Source: Ralstonia sp. SET104
Lineage (GTDB): Bacteria > Pseudomonadota > Gammaproteobacteria > Burkholderiales > Burkholderiaceae
Length of the DNA stretch: 64,000 bases
Assembly (NCBI RefSeq): GCF_003851545.1
Contig: NZ_BHVX01000003.1
Coordinates: forward strand, 186,001-250,000
Direction: 5' to 3'
Shown: positions 48,749 through 57,625 of the stretch, one piece after another
Position numbering within the stretch: position 1 is the first letter of the stretch
Layout of the letters: the number at the start of each line of letters is the position of its first letter
Made by a program: the position numbers and the translations under genes
Notes under the pieces: generated by a model
Told to the model about the DNA's origin: nothing
The model's input: the letters and a program-made list of their open reading frames with translations, nothing else
The model's database searches: none

Positions 48749-48749
48749 C

Positions 48750-51700
48750 ATGAACACGAAGTGCTACCGAACCGTTTTCAATGCCGCACGCGGCATGCTG
48801 GTTGCCGTGGAGGAATCGGCGCGGAGCACAGGCAAGGGCCGCCGCACCGGAAGCCGAGCAGGCCGCAGAGCATCTGCCTTCGCGCTGACCGCCACGGTGG
48901 CACTGACTGCGTCGGGCTTGGGTGCCCAATCACTGACGCCAGACCGTGGCGCCCCCGGCCCGCATCCGGTCGTCGGCGTCGCTGCCAACGGCACCCCGGT
49001 CGTTAACATCAACGCACCTTCAGCCGCCGGTGTCAGCTCAAATTCGTTCACGAACTACAACGTCGGTCCGGGTGGCGTTGTCCTCAATAACTCCGGTCAG
49101 AACTCGCAAACGCAGATTGCCGGCTGGGTGCAGGGCAACCCGTTTCTCGGCAACAACTCGGCGCGCGTCATCCTGAACCAGGTCACCAGCGGCAACCCGT
49201 CTGTGCTGGCTGGCCCAACGGAAATCGCCGGACGCCAGGCCAACCTCATCGTCGCCAACCCGGCGGGAATTACCTGCGCGGGCTGTTCGTTCATTCAAGC
49301 GCCTCGCGTAACGCTGACCACCGGCACGCCGAATTTCGATGCACTGGGCAATATCTCCACCCTGTCGGTGCAGCAGGGGCAAATCACCGTCAACGGCGCG
49401 GGCCTGGATGCGCATGGTGCGCAGCTCGACTTGCTCTCTCGTGCGATGGCCGTCAATGGCCAGGTGTGGGCGGAGCACATCAACGCGGTGGCGGGCGCCA
49501 ACAGTATCGACTACGGCAGCGTCACGCCGACCGCCATTGCGGGCATCGGCGCCGCACCGCAAGTCGCCATCGACGTCGGCCAACTCGGCAGCATGTACGG
49601 CGGCGGTGCAACGCGCTTGATTGGTACCGAAGCCGGTCTGGGCGTCAATATCGGCGGCAACCTGGCCGCGCTGACGGGCAGCCTGAGCCTGGCCGCCAAT
49701 GGCGACGTCAACATCACGCCAACCGGTCGCGTGCAGAGCGCTGCGGATGCCAGCATTAGCGCGCCGAGCGTCAACAACCAAGGCGCCATCACGGGCGGCG
49801 GCAACGTCGCCGTCGCTGGGAACACGAACAACAGCGGCACCTTGGTCGCTGGCGCAAACGCTACCGTAACGGGCGCGCAGATTGCCAACACCGGCACCAT
49901 CGGCGCAGGCGTTGATGGCAACGGCAATCTGACGCAAGCCGGCAGCGTTGTCCTGAATGCTTTGGATGCGGTGCGCAACAGCGGTAACGTGCTGGCGAGT
50001 CAGTCCATCGGTGTTGCAGCAGGTCGCATCGATACGAGCAGCGGCAACATGTCCGCCCAAGGCGGGGTGACGTTGTCCGCCACAGGCGATGTTTCGACGC
50101 GCGGTGCAACGCTCTCGGGCAACGGCTTGGCAGTTCAAGCGGGCGGCACGCTGGACAACTCGGCCGGCAAGTTGTCGTCGAGCGGTAGTACGCACGTCAA
50201 TGCGCAGCGCGTCGTCAATCAAGGCGGCTTGCTCGCCTCCAATGGCGACACCACCATCACTACCGGTTCGCTGGACAACACCTCGGGCGAACTGGGCTCC
50301 AGTGGCGGCAACCTCACCGTCAACAGCGCAGGCGACATCGCTAACGCGAATGGCAAGCTGATAGCTGCGCAGGATGCGAACGTTTCTGGCGCGAGCTTGG
50401 GCAACCAGGCGGGCACCGTATCCGCAAGCAACCTGTCGCTCAACACGGGCACCGGGGCGCTGAACAACACCAGCGGCACGATTTCCGCCACCGGCACAGC
50501 CAACGTTACGGCCTGCACTCTGGTCAACCGACAAGGCACACTGGCCGGTGCAGGCAATGTCACCGCCAACGTGGCGAGCCTGGACAACACCGCTGGTGTG
50601 CTGGGTTCCAGCGCGGGCGCGTTGAACATCAACAGTGCCGGCGACGTCGCCAATGCAGGCGGCAAGCTGCTCGCCGCACAGGATGTGTCCATTGCTGCCG
50701 CGAGCTTGGGCAACCAAGGTGGCACGGTGTCCGGCAAGAACGTTGCCTTGAACACCAGCACCGGCGCGCTCGACAACACTGATGGCACCGTATCGGCCAG
50801 CGGCACACTGGGGCTGACGGCGGGCACGTTGACCAACACGCGCGGCAAGGTGGCGGGCCAAGCCGTCAGCATCGATGCCGGCACACTGACGAACGACCAC
50901 GGCATCGTCTCCTCAGCGACGACGCTGGACGCCCATGCCAAATCGCTCATCAACGACAACGGTCAGCTCGTAGCCGACGGTGCATTGACCGTCACCGCAG
51001 ATACGCTGACCAACGCTGGCGGCCAAATCGCCTCCAACAGCGATGTGACGGTGACCGGCACGACAGTCGACAACTCCGGCGGCCTGATGCACGCCGGCGG
51101 CACGCTTGCTGTCTCCGGCACCAACGTGCTCAACCAGAACACCAAGACCGACACCACCGGCATGGAAGGCGCCAACGTGGTGCTGACCGCCACGAAGGGG
51201 TTCGACAACGCCGCAGGCGCCGTCCGCTCGGACAACAGCACGCAAATCACGGCGTCCACCCTCAATAACACGCAGGGCTCTATCCAATCGGCAGGCACGG
51301 TCGGCATCAATGCGGCGACGGCGCTCACTAATACTCAGGGCAACCTCAACGGCACCAAGAGCGTGGGCGTTGCAGCGGGCCAGATGAGCGGCGATGGCAC
51401 GGTGCAATCGCAAGGCAGCGTCGCGCTGAACCTGCAATCGGACTACACCAGCACCGGCACGCTGGCCGCCGGGCAAGACGTATCCGTCACGACCACCGGC
51501 GACGTCACCAACTCGGGCACGATGTCCGCCGGCCGCAATCTGGCGGTGTCGGCCAACAACATCACCAACACGCAAAGCGGCGAACTGGTGGGTGTGGCAT
51601 CGAACACGCTGACTGCAAAGGGTACGCTGTCAAACGATGGCCTCATCGACGGCGGCGCCACTGTCGTCAATGCAGAGGATGTCGTCAACATCGGCCGCCT

Positions 51701-54700
51701 CTATGGCGACACCGTGGCCATTGGCGCGAACACGCTCACCAACACCGTCAATGCCGATGGCGTGGCCGGCGTCATCGCCAGCCGTGGCGACATGGACTTG
51801 GGCGTGCAGACGCTGAACAACCAGGAGCACGCACTCATCTACTCGGCGGGCGACATGCGCATCGGCGGCGCGCTGGATGCAAGCAATCGCGCGACCGGCT
51901 CCGCGCAGAACATCGTCAACGGCTCGGCCACCATCAACGCCGATGGCAACCTGACGATTGACGCCGCGCAAATCAACAACCAGAACAACCACTTCGAGAC
52001 CGTCGACCAGACCACGCCTGGCGAGCACGTTGTCTCGTATCGCCTGAACGGTTCCACGCAGGATATTGACCCGACCACGGTCAGGTTCATGCAGAAAGGT
52101 CGGGGTGGCAACGCGGACGGCACGGATTGGCAGTGGCTGGGCGATTCACGTTTGGGTGTCATGGTGCTGCCGTCCACGCAGTATCCGTTCGAGCGTTATG
52201 GCCCGCCGTTCGATTACGCCATCGGCGGTGTCCAGCCCACCAGCGCTTATGTGCCGGAAACCCCATGCTGGCAGGACAGTTGCACCGAGCCGACCAACCC
52301 GGAGCAGTTCCTCTACAAAACCACGGACGCCATCTGGGGCGTGTTCGGCATCACAGCGCCGCAAGAAATTGGCAAGCAGCCCGACCGCGCGAGCTATCCG
52401 TGGACAGCGGCTGGCAATGCCCAATACCAAGCCGACCTGAAGGCTTGGCAGCAACGCCACGATGATGCTGTCACGCAGTATCAAGCATTGAATACCGCCA
52501 TCAACGCGTTCAACGTCAACCTGCGCAGCCGTCAGGTAGACACCTTCACCATCTACGACGGCACACAGGAAATCACCCGCACCGTGGTCACGAAGAGCGA
52601 CCCAGGCCTCATCACGTCCGGCGGCAACATGACGCTCAATGCCGGCGTGGTGAACAACGTTGCCAGCCAAATCGTGGCCGGCGGCGACCTCACGGGCAGC
52701 AACATCATCGGCACGCGCCCCAATAATGTGGGCATGACGGGCACCGAAACCGTGACCACCTCGGGAACGGCCCTCTACACCTACATCAATGAGGGGGGCT
52801 GGACCACGCCCGACCGCCGGGATTACGACTCCAGCGCCTGGCAAGGCCAGACCATCCAGACCAATTACCAACTGGATGTCAGCCCCACCAACGGCACGGG
52901 CCCCGGCAGCTTGAACCCCATCAAGTCGGTCCCCGTATCCGCTCAGGCAGGCCAAGGCAATGGCACCGGTGCGGCCGTGTCGGCACCCGGTACGCCCACC
53001 ACCATCACCCTGCCAGGCGGCACGGTCATCCGCACCGTGGTGCCCAACCTCACGTTGCCCAACAACGCGCTTTACCGCGTGATTGGCGACCCGGGCAGCC
53101 ACGTGCTGGTGGAAACCGACCCGCGCTTCGCGAACTACCGTAGCTGGCTGTCGAGCGACTTCATGCTCGAGCAGTTCCGCAATGACCCGAACGCCACACT
53201 CAAGCGCATGGGCGATGGCTTCTACGAGCAGCAACTGATTCAGCAGCAGATTCTGCGTGCCACCGGTCAGCGTTTCATCGGCGACTACACCAGCAACGAA
53301 GACGAGTACAAGGCGCTGCTGGCCAATGGTGTCGATGCAGGCAAGGCCTTCGGCCTAAACGTCGGCACCGCGCTGACCGAAGCCCAGATGGCGCAACTCA
53401 CCAGCGACATCGTTTGGATGGTCAAGCAGACCGTCACGCTAGCCGATGGCACCAGGCAAGACGTGCTCGTGCCGCAGGTCTACCTGCGCGCCAAGGACAC
53501 CGCCATCACGGGCGGCGGCACGCTCATGGCGGGCAACAATGTCAGCTTCAACGCCAAGGGCGACGCCACCAACAGCGGCACCATCGCCAGCCGCAAGGTG
53601 ACGGTCGTCACGGCTGACAACATCACCAACACCGGCACGCTGGCGGGCAGTACGTTGCTCGCGCAGGCCACGCAAGACCTCAACAACCTCGGCGGCCACA
53701 TCCAGGGCGACCAGGTGTTGCTGGCCGCCGGCCGCGACGTCAACCTGACCAGCACCACCGTTAACACCAACAACGCCACCACCTCGGGCACCAACATCAA
53801 CCAAGTGGCGAGCGTCGATGCGGGCGCGCTGTCGATTCAGGCCGGCCGCGACGCCAACCTGACAGCCGCCGCCATCAACACCGCAGGCGACGCCGTTATC
53901 GTGGCGGACCGCGATGTCAATCTGAACGCCGTGCGCCAGTCGAATGAAGAATACGTAGCTTGGGGTGACAAGAACCGCTCGGACCGCTCCGCCTACGCTG
54001 ACGCCGGCACTCAAATCCAGACCGGTGGCAACCTTGCCATCGGCGCCGGGCAGGACGTGAACGCAACGGCCGCCTACGCCAACACCAATGGCGGCATCCA
54101 GGTAGCCGCAGGCCGCGACGTGAACCTCAACGCCGGCCAAAGCCACCAGGACGTGCGCGACGAGCACTACCAAGCCGGAAAGGGCCTTCTCTCGTCCAAG
54201 ACCACGCACACCATCGACTCGGCAGGCCAGACGAATGCAGTCGGCACCACGCTGTCTGGTGACACCGTCACCGTCGCAGCGGGCCGAGACCTGACAGCCA
54301 AGGCCGCCACGATTGTCGGCACCGGCGATGTGAATCTGGCTGCCGGCAACAATCTGACCGTCACGACGGCGGACACGGCCACCAATGAGTCGCACTTCAA
54401 GGACGTCAAGAAGAGCGGCCTGGGCAGCGCAGGCGCGGGCATCTCGTACGGCACCAACCAAACGACGGACACGTCCAACGACGCCGTGCGGGGCTCGCAA
54501 GGCAGCCTCATCGGCAGCACGGATGGCAGCGTGCACATGCAAGCTGGCAAGGACTTGCGCATCACCGGCTCCGACGTCGTGGCCGCGCAGAACGTCACGG
54601 GCATCGCCCAAAACGTGACCATTGAGGCCTCGACCACCGACCGCCACCACGACGAGACGCACGAGACCAAGAGCTCGGGCTTCACGCTGGCGGTGAAGTC

Positions 54701-57335
54701 GCCCGTCATCGACGCCATCCAGAACGTGCAGCAGCAGGCCGAGGCCGCAGGCAACAGCCAGAACGGCCGCGCCGCTGCCTTGCACGCCATGGCCGCCGTG
54801 GATGGAATTGGCGGCGTGCTGGGTGCCGCAGGTGGCGCAGCCGATGCGCTGGCTAGCGGCCAAAAGCCCGAAGCCAAGATTGAACTGAGCTGGGGCTCGC
54901 AGTCGAGCAAGAGCACCTTTACCGAAGACGGCACGCAGCACAACGGCAGCACCATCAAGGCCGGTGGCACCGCCGCGTTTGTAGCCACGGGTGATGGCAC
55001 ACCGGGCAGCGGCAATCTCAACATCGTGGGTTCTGATGTCAACGCCAAGAACGTGCTGCTGCAAGCCAACAACCAGGTCAACCTGACGGGCAGCACCGAC
55101 ACCGACAGCACGCGCAGCACCAACGAATCCAAGAGCGCGAGCGTGGGCGTGTCATATGGCACGGGCGGCTTCGGTGTGTCGGCGTCGATGTCCAAGGCGC
55201 ACGGCGATGCGAACTCGGACGCGCAAACGCAGAACAACACGCACATCAACGCCAGCGACACCGTCACCATCGTGAGCGGTGGCGACACCAACATCGTCGG
55301 CGCCAATGTCAACGCCAACCGGGTGCTGGCCGACATCGGCGGCAACCTGAACATCGCCAGCACGCAAGACACCAGCAAGAGCACCGCGCACCAGGAAAGC
55401 ACGGGCGGCGGCTTCAGCATCAGCCAAGGAGGCGGCAGTGCCAGCTTCAGCCACAGCAGCGGTAGCGCCAGCGGCAGCTACGCGGGCGTGAACGAGCAAT
55501 CCGGCATCCAGGCCGGCGACGGTGGCTTCGACATCACCGTCAAGGGCAATACGGACCTCAAGGGCGCGTACATCGCTAGCACCGCCACACCCGACAAGAA
55601 TCAACTGACTACCGGCACGCTCACATTCTCGGACTTGCAAAACCACTCCGACTACGACGCCAAGTCCAGCGGCTTCAGTGCGGGCGCGTCCATCGGCAAC
55701 GGCGGCAACAACTACAAGAAGGCTGGCGAAGGCCCCGTCTCGAACACCGGAGGCGGTGCGCCGATGCTGAGCCAGCACGACAGCGGCAGTGACAGCGCCA
55801 CCACACGCAGCGCCGTCTCCGAAGGCACCATCACGCTGACGGACAAGGCCAACCAGAAGCAAGACCTGGCTGACCTGAGCCGCGATACTGGCAACACAAA
55901 CGGCACCGTCAGCAAGACGCCGGACCTGCAGAACCTGCTGAACAACCAGGCTGACATGATGTCGGCGGCTCAGGCGGCGAGCGCGGCGGTTGCCCGCAAC
56001 ATTGGCACGTACGCCGATGCCAAGATGCGCGAAGCAGCGGCGGCCGGTGACGACGCAGGCGTGGAAGCATGGAGGGAAGGCGGCGCCAACCGTGCCGCCA
56101 TGCAAGCGGCAGGTGCAGCGATTGTGGGCGGTCTGGGTGGCGGCAGCGCGTTGGCCTCGGCTGCGGGTGCCGGTGCGACGTCGCTGGCGGCGGGTAAGCT
56201 CAATGACTTGGCCAGTAGCATCCAAGACTCGAGCCCGACCGGCAACAAGAACGTCGACGAGGCGCTGGGCAACATTGTTTCCAACGCGTTGGCGACGACA
56301 ATCGGAGGTGCGGTTGGTGGGAATGCTGGAGCGGTTGCAGGCTACAACGTGGACCGGTTCAATCGGCAGTTGCACCCGGATGAGCAGAAATGGATTAAGG
56401 ACAACGCCGGTCGCTTTGCGAAGCAACAGGGCATCAGCGAGCAAGAGGCTGAACGGCGGTTGGCCCAGCAAGGTTTCCGGCAGGTGCAGAACGGGGTCGG
56501 AGGAGCGGAAGATTCGGCGGCTCGCGCTTTCTTGGGCGAGGCGCACGCAATGTTGGCGCCAGACCCGTCATGCGCATCCTGCGGTCTTAGCTACATGTTC
56601 CACCCTACGGAAGACCAGAAAGCTAATGCCGACATGTATGCCAACTATTTGCCACAAGACCGGCAGAACTGGTTCTACGCGAAGAATGGTCTGTCGCAGC
56701 CGACAGCTCAAGAACTGGCTGCAGGAAATAATGGGGACGCTGCTGCTCGCCAACAGGCCCAAAACCAAACGATTAATGCTGCGGCTGGAGCGGGCCTCAT
56801 AGCGATGGCACCCGCCCTCGCTGGGGTTGGGACGGCGACCGCGCAACTTCGCATGCTTAACCCGTCGGCATGTGTTATCGCAAGTGGCACAGGAGGGGCA
56901 CTCTCTGGTGCCGCTGATGCTGCTGGTCAGCAATACTTGAACAAGACGATTCGACCGGGGGAAGTCGCATTTGCGGTATTGAATGGAGCTCTGACAACGC
57001 CGTTGGGTATGAACACAGGGCTGCTTGGTAATGCCGTACTTGGTGGACTAGGCTCGGCAGCAAACGCGGCTTTCCAAAACTGGGCGTATGGGGACAATAA
57101 CAGTGTCGGAGGTGCGGCTTTGGTGGGCCAAGCATTCGGTGCTGGTGGCGCGAAAGCGGGTGCAGTGGGACAGAGCTATGCTGCAGGTTTCTTCCCAAGG
57201 TATACGTCGGGCTTGCCAGCACTACTTCAGCGACCGAACGCTACAGCCCCTCTCATTGGCGTCGGAACCGGTGCCTTTGTGCAAGGTGGAGGCTCCTTTG
57301 TACCCTCTACTCCCCCTCAGTCGCCATCAAGATGA
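48750..57335 (+). CDS. cdiA: CdiA/BcpA-type contact-dependent inhibition exoprotein (TpsA)
   Basis: A 2861-residue two-partner secretion exoprotein. It opens with an extended signal region, MNTKCYRTVFNAARGMLVAV, and a hydrophobic signal (ASAFALTATVALTASGLGAQ, 41-60). The TPS/haemagglutination domain follows, with NPAGITCAGC at 170. About 340-1060 are filamentous haemagglutinin repeats (NTxGxLxS type), including two near-identical 103-residue blocks (508-713). A Trp/Tyr/Pro-rich non-repeat region spans about 1087-1580 (DWQWLGDSRLG, GDGFYEQQLIQQQILRATGQ), then more repeats to about 2400. A conserved pre-toxin stretch includes YNVDRFNRQLHPDEQKWIKD near 2532. I find neither VENN nor (E/Q)LYN. The last 250 residues begin near CASCGLSYMF (2608) and are Gly/Ala-rich and hydrophobic, with no nuclease motif I recognise. 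Order A-I-O-B matches Burkholderia-type loci. Confidence 0.92.
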   Translation: MNTKCYRTVFNAARGMLVAVEESARSTGKGRRTGSRAGRRASAFALTATVALTASGLGAQSLTPDRGAPGPHPVVGVAANGTPVVNINAPSAAGVSSNSFTNYNVGPGGVVLNNSGQNSQTQIAGWVQGNPFLGNNSARVILNQVTSGNPSVLAGPTEIAGRQANLIVANPAGITCAGCSFIQAPRVTLTTGTPNFDALGNISTLSVQQGQITVNGAGLDAHGAQLDLLSRAMAVNGQVWAEHINAVAGANSIDYGSVTPTAIAGIGAAPQVAIDVGQLGSMYGGGATRLIGTEAGLGVNIGGNLAALTGSLSLAANGDVNITPTGRVQSAADASISAPSVNNQGAITGGGNVAVAGNTNNSGTLVAGANATVTGAQIANTGTIGAGVDGNGNLTQAGSVVLNALDAVRNSGNVLASQSIGVAAGRIDTSSGNMSAQGGVTLSATGDVSTRGATLSGNGLAVQAGGTLDNSAGKLSSSGSTHVNAQRVVNQGGLLASNGDTTITTGSLDNTSGELGSSGGNLTVNSAGDIANANGKLIAAQDANVSGASLGNQAGTVSASNLSLNTGTGALNNTSGTISATGTANVTACTLVNRQGTLAGAGNVTANVASLDNTAGVLGSSAGALNINSAGDVANAGGKLLAAQDVSIAAASLGNQGGTVSGKNVALNTSTGALDNTDGTVSASGTLGLTAGTLTNTRGKVAGQAVSIDAGTLTNDHGIVSSATTLDAHAKSLINDNGQLVADGALTVTADTLTNAGGQIASNSDVTVTGTTVDNSGGLMHAGGTLAVSGTNVLNQNTKTDTTGMEGANVVLTATKGFDNAAGAVRSDNSTQITASTLNNTQGSIQSAGTVGINAATALTNTQGNLNGTKSVGVAAGQMSGDGTVQSQGSVALNLQSDYTSTGTLAAGQDVSVTTTGDVTNSGTMSAGRNLAVSANNITNTQSGELVGVASNTLTAKGTLSNDGLIDGGATVVNAEDVVNIGRLYGDTVAIGANTLTNTVNADGVAGVIASRGDMDLGVQTLNNQEHALIYSAGDMRIGGALDASNRATGSAQNIVNGSATINADGNLTIDAAQINNQNNHFETVDQTTPGEHVVSYRLNGSTQDIDPTTVRFMQKGRGGNADGTDWQWLGDSRLGVMVLPSTQYPFERYGPPFDYAIGGVQPTSAYVPETPCWQDSCTEPTNPEQFLYKTTDAIWGVFGITAPQEIGKQPDRASYPWTAAGNAQYQADLKAWQQRHDDAVTQYQALNTAINAFNVNLRSRQVDTFTIYDGTQEITRTVVTKSDPGLITSGGNMTLNAGVVNNVASQIVAGGDLTGSNIIGTRPNNVGMTGTETVTTSGTALYTYINEGGWTTPDRRDYDSSAWQGQTIQTNYQLDVSPTNGTGPGSLNPIKSVPVSAQAGQGNGTGAAVSAPGTPTTITLPGGTVIRTVVPNLTLPNNALYRVIGDPGSHVLVETDPRFANYRSWLSSDFMLEQFRNDPNATLKRMGDGFYEQQLIQQQILRATGQRFIGDYTSNEDEYKALLANGVDAGKAFGLNVGTALTEAQMAQLTSDIVWMVKQTVTLADGTRQDVLVPQVYLRAKDTAITGGGTLMAGNNVSFNAKGDATNSGTIASRKVTVVTADNITNTGTLAGSTLLAQATQDLNNLGGHIQGDQVLLAAGRDVNLTSTTVNTNNATTSGTNINQVASVDAGALSIQAGRDANLTAAAINTAGDAVIVADRDVNLNAVRQSNEEYVAWGDKNRSDRSAYADAGTQIQTGGNLAIGAGQDVNATAAYANTNGGIQVAAGRDVNLNAGQSHQDVRDEHYQAGKGLLSSKTTHTIDSAGQTNAVGTTLSGDTVTVAAGRDLTAKAATIVGTGDVNLAAGNNLTVTTADTATNESHFKDVKKSGLGSAGAGISYGTNQTTDTSNDAVRGSQGSLIGSTDGSVHMQAGKDLRITGSDVVAAQNVTGIAQNVTIEASTTDRHHDETHETKSSGFTLAVKSPVIDAIQNVQQQAEAAGNSQNGRAAALHAMAAVDGIGGVLGAAGGAADALASGQKPEAKIELSWGSQSSKSTFTEDGTQHNGSTIKAGGTAAFVATGDGTPGSGNLNIVGSDVNAKNVLLQANNQVNLTGSTDTDSTRSTNESKSASVGVSYGTGGFGVSASMSKAHGDANSDAQTQNNTHINASDTVTIVSGGDTNIVGANVNANRVLADIGGNLNIASTQDTSKSTAHQESTGGGFSISQGGGSASFSHSSGSASGSYAGVNEQSGIQAGDGGFDITVKGNTDLKGAYIASTATPDKNQLTTGTLTFSDLQNHSDYDAKSSGFSAGASIGNGGNNYKKAGEGPVSNTGGGAPMLSQHDSGSDSATTRSAVSEGTITLTDKANQKQDLADLSRDTGNTNGTVSKTPDLQNLLNNQADMMSAAQAASAAVARNIGTYADAKMREAAAAGDDAGVEAWREGGANRAAMQAAGAAIVGGLGGGSALASAAGAGATSLAAGKLNDLASSIQDSSPTGNKNVDEALGNIVSNALATTIGGAVGGNAGAVAGYNVDRFNRQLHPDEQKWIKDNAGRFAKQQGISEQEAERRLAQQGFRQVQNGVGGAEDSAARAFLGEAHAMLAPDPSCASCGLSYMFHPTEDQKANADMYANYLPQDRQNWFYAKNGLSQPTAQELAAGNNGDAAARQQAQNQTINAAAGAGLIAMAPALAGVGTATAQLRMLNPSACVIASGTGGALSGAADAAGQQYLNKTIRPGEVAFAVLNGALTTPLGMNTGLLGNAVLGGLGSAANAAFQNWAYGDNNSVGGAALVGQAFGAGGAKAGAVGQSYAAGFFPRYTSGLPALLQRPNATAPLIGVGTGAFVQGGGSFVPSTPPQSPSR
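50271..50888 (+). repeat. 309-bp tandem duplication inside cdiA
   Basis: The segment starting CTGGACAACA at 50271 recurs at 50580 in the same frame. The encoded 103-residue units (508-610 and 611-713) share LDNT-GxLGSS, INSAGD-ANAxGKLxAAQD and ASLGNQxGTVS. This is an in-frame duplication in the repeat domain. Confidence 0.75.
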
Positions 57336-57529
57336 AAAAGATTCTCGAGTTCACGAAAGCGGTTTTTTCACCGTGGCTGCTGTTGTTGGCGGCGCTCTTT
57401 CTGAGGACTATCGGTATCGGGATTGATGACCGGCATCTGATGATGGTGTTGTACGCCTGTGTATTTTGGTCTTGCCTACTGGTGCTAATTTTCCTTGTTT
57501 TGAAGATTGCCAACCGAAATAAGAGGTAG
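57332..57529 (+). CDS. small two-helix membrane protein, candidate immunity protein (CdiI/BcpI)
   Basis: A 65-residue protein with two hydrophobic segments, about 12-28 (FSPWLLLLAALFLRTIG) and 38-58 (MVLYACVFWSCLLVLIFLVL). A short charged linker (IDDRH) joins them, and the tail is basic (KIANRNKR). Its ATG overlaps the exoprotein stop codon (ATGA), so it is translationally coupled to the toxin tail, exactly where cdiI/bcpI belongs. Base composition is AT-richer than the flanking core genes. Immunity proteins of ionophore-type CDI toxins are inner-membrane proteins, so location and topology agree with that role. Function is inferred from position, not homology. Confidence 0.6.
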   Translation: MKKILEFTKAVFSPWLLLLAALFLRTIGIGIDDRHLMMVLYACVFWSCLLVLIFLVLKIANRNKR

Positions 57530-57571
57530 CGGCCATTACCAATAAGCGTTTGCAAGACATTACTGATAAAA

Positions 57572-57587
57572 GCGTCAGATTTGACGC
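57572..57587. repeat. short palindrome between the two membrane-protein genes
   Basis: GCGTCA (57572-57577) and TGACGC (57582-57587) pair around a 4-base loop. No T-run follows. It lies in the 96-base gap after the candidate immunity gene. Confidence 0.4.
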
Positions 57588-57625
57588 CTGGAAAGTTGCT
57601 GTAGGCGATTTATGTTTTTGTAAAA

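Larger units (their letters stand above)
47891..48749. other. 859-base junction region between dadA and the cdiA gene
   Basis: The left part (47891-48280) has no recognisable gene. 48387-48602 encodes a phosphatase-like remnant on the plus strand. 48603-48665 is notably AT-rich for this genome and is the likely promoter segment of the exoprotein gene. Two hairpins follow, at 48674-48690 and 48711-48748. Confidence 0.6.

Noticed and set aside
49038-50900. 620-codon frame antisense to cdiA (and similar ones at 53439-55064 and 55152-56546)
   Set aside because: They mirror the repetitive exoprotein frame and show no start signal or domain.
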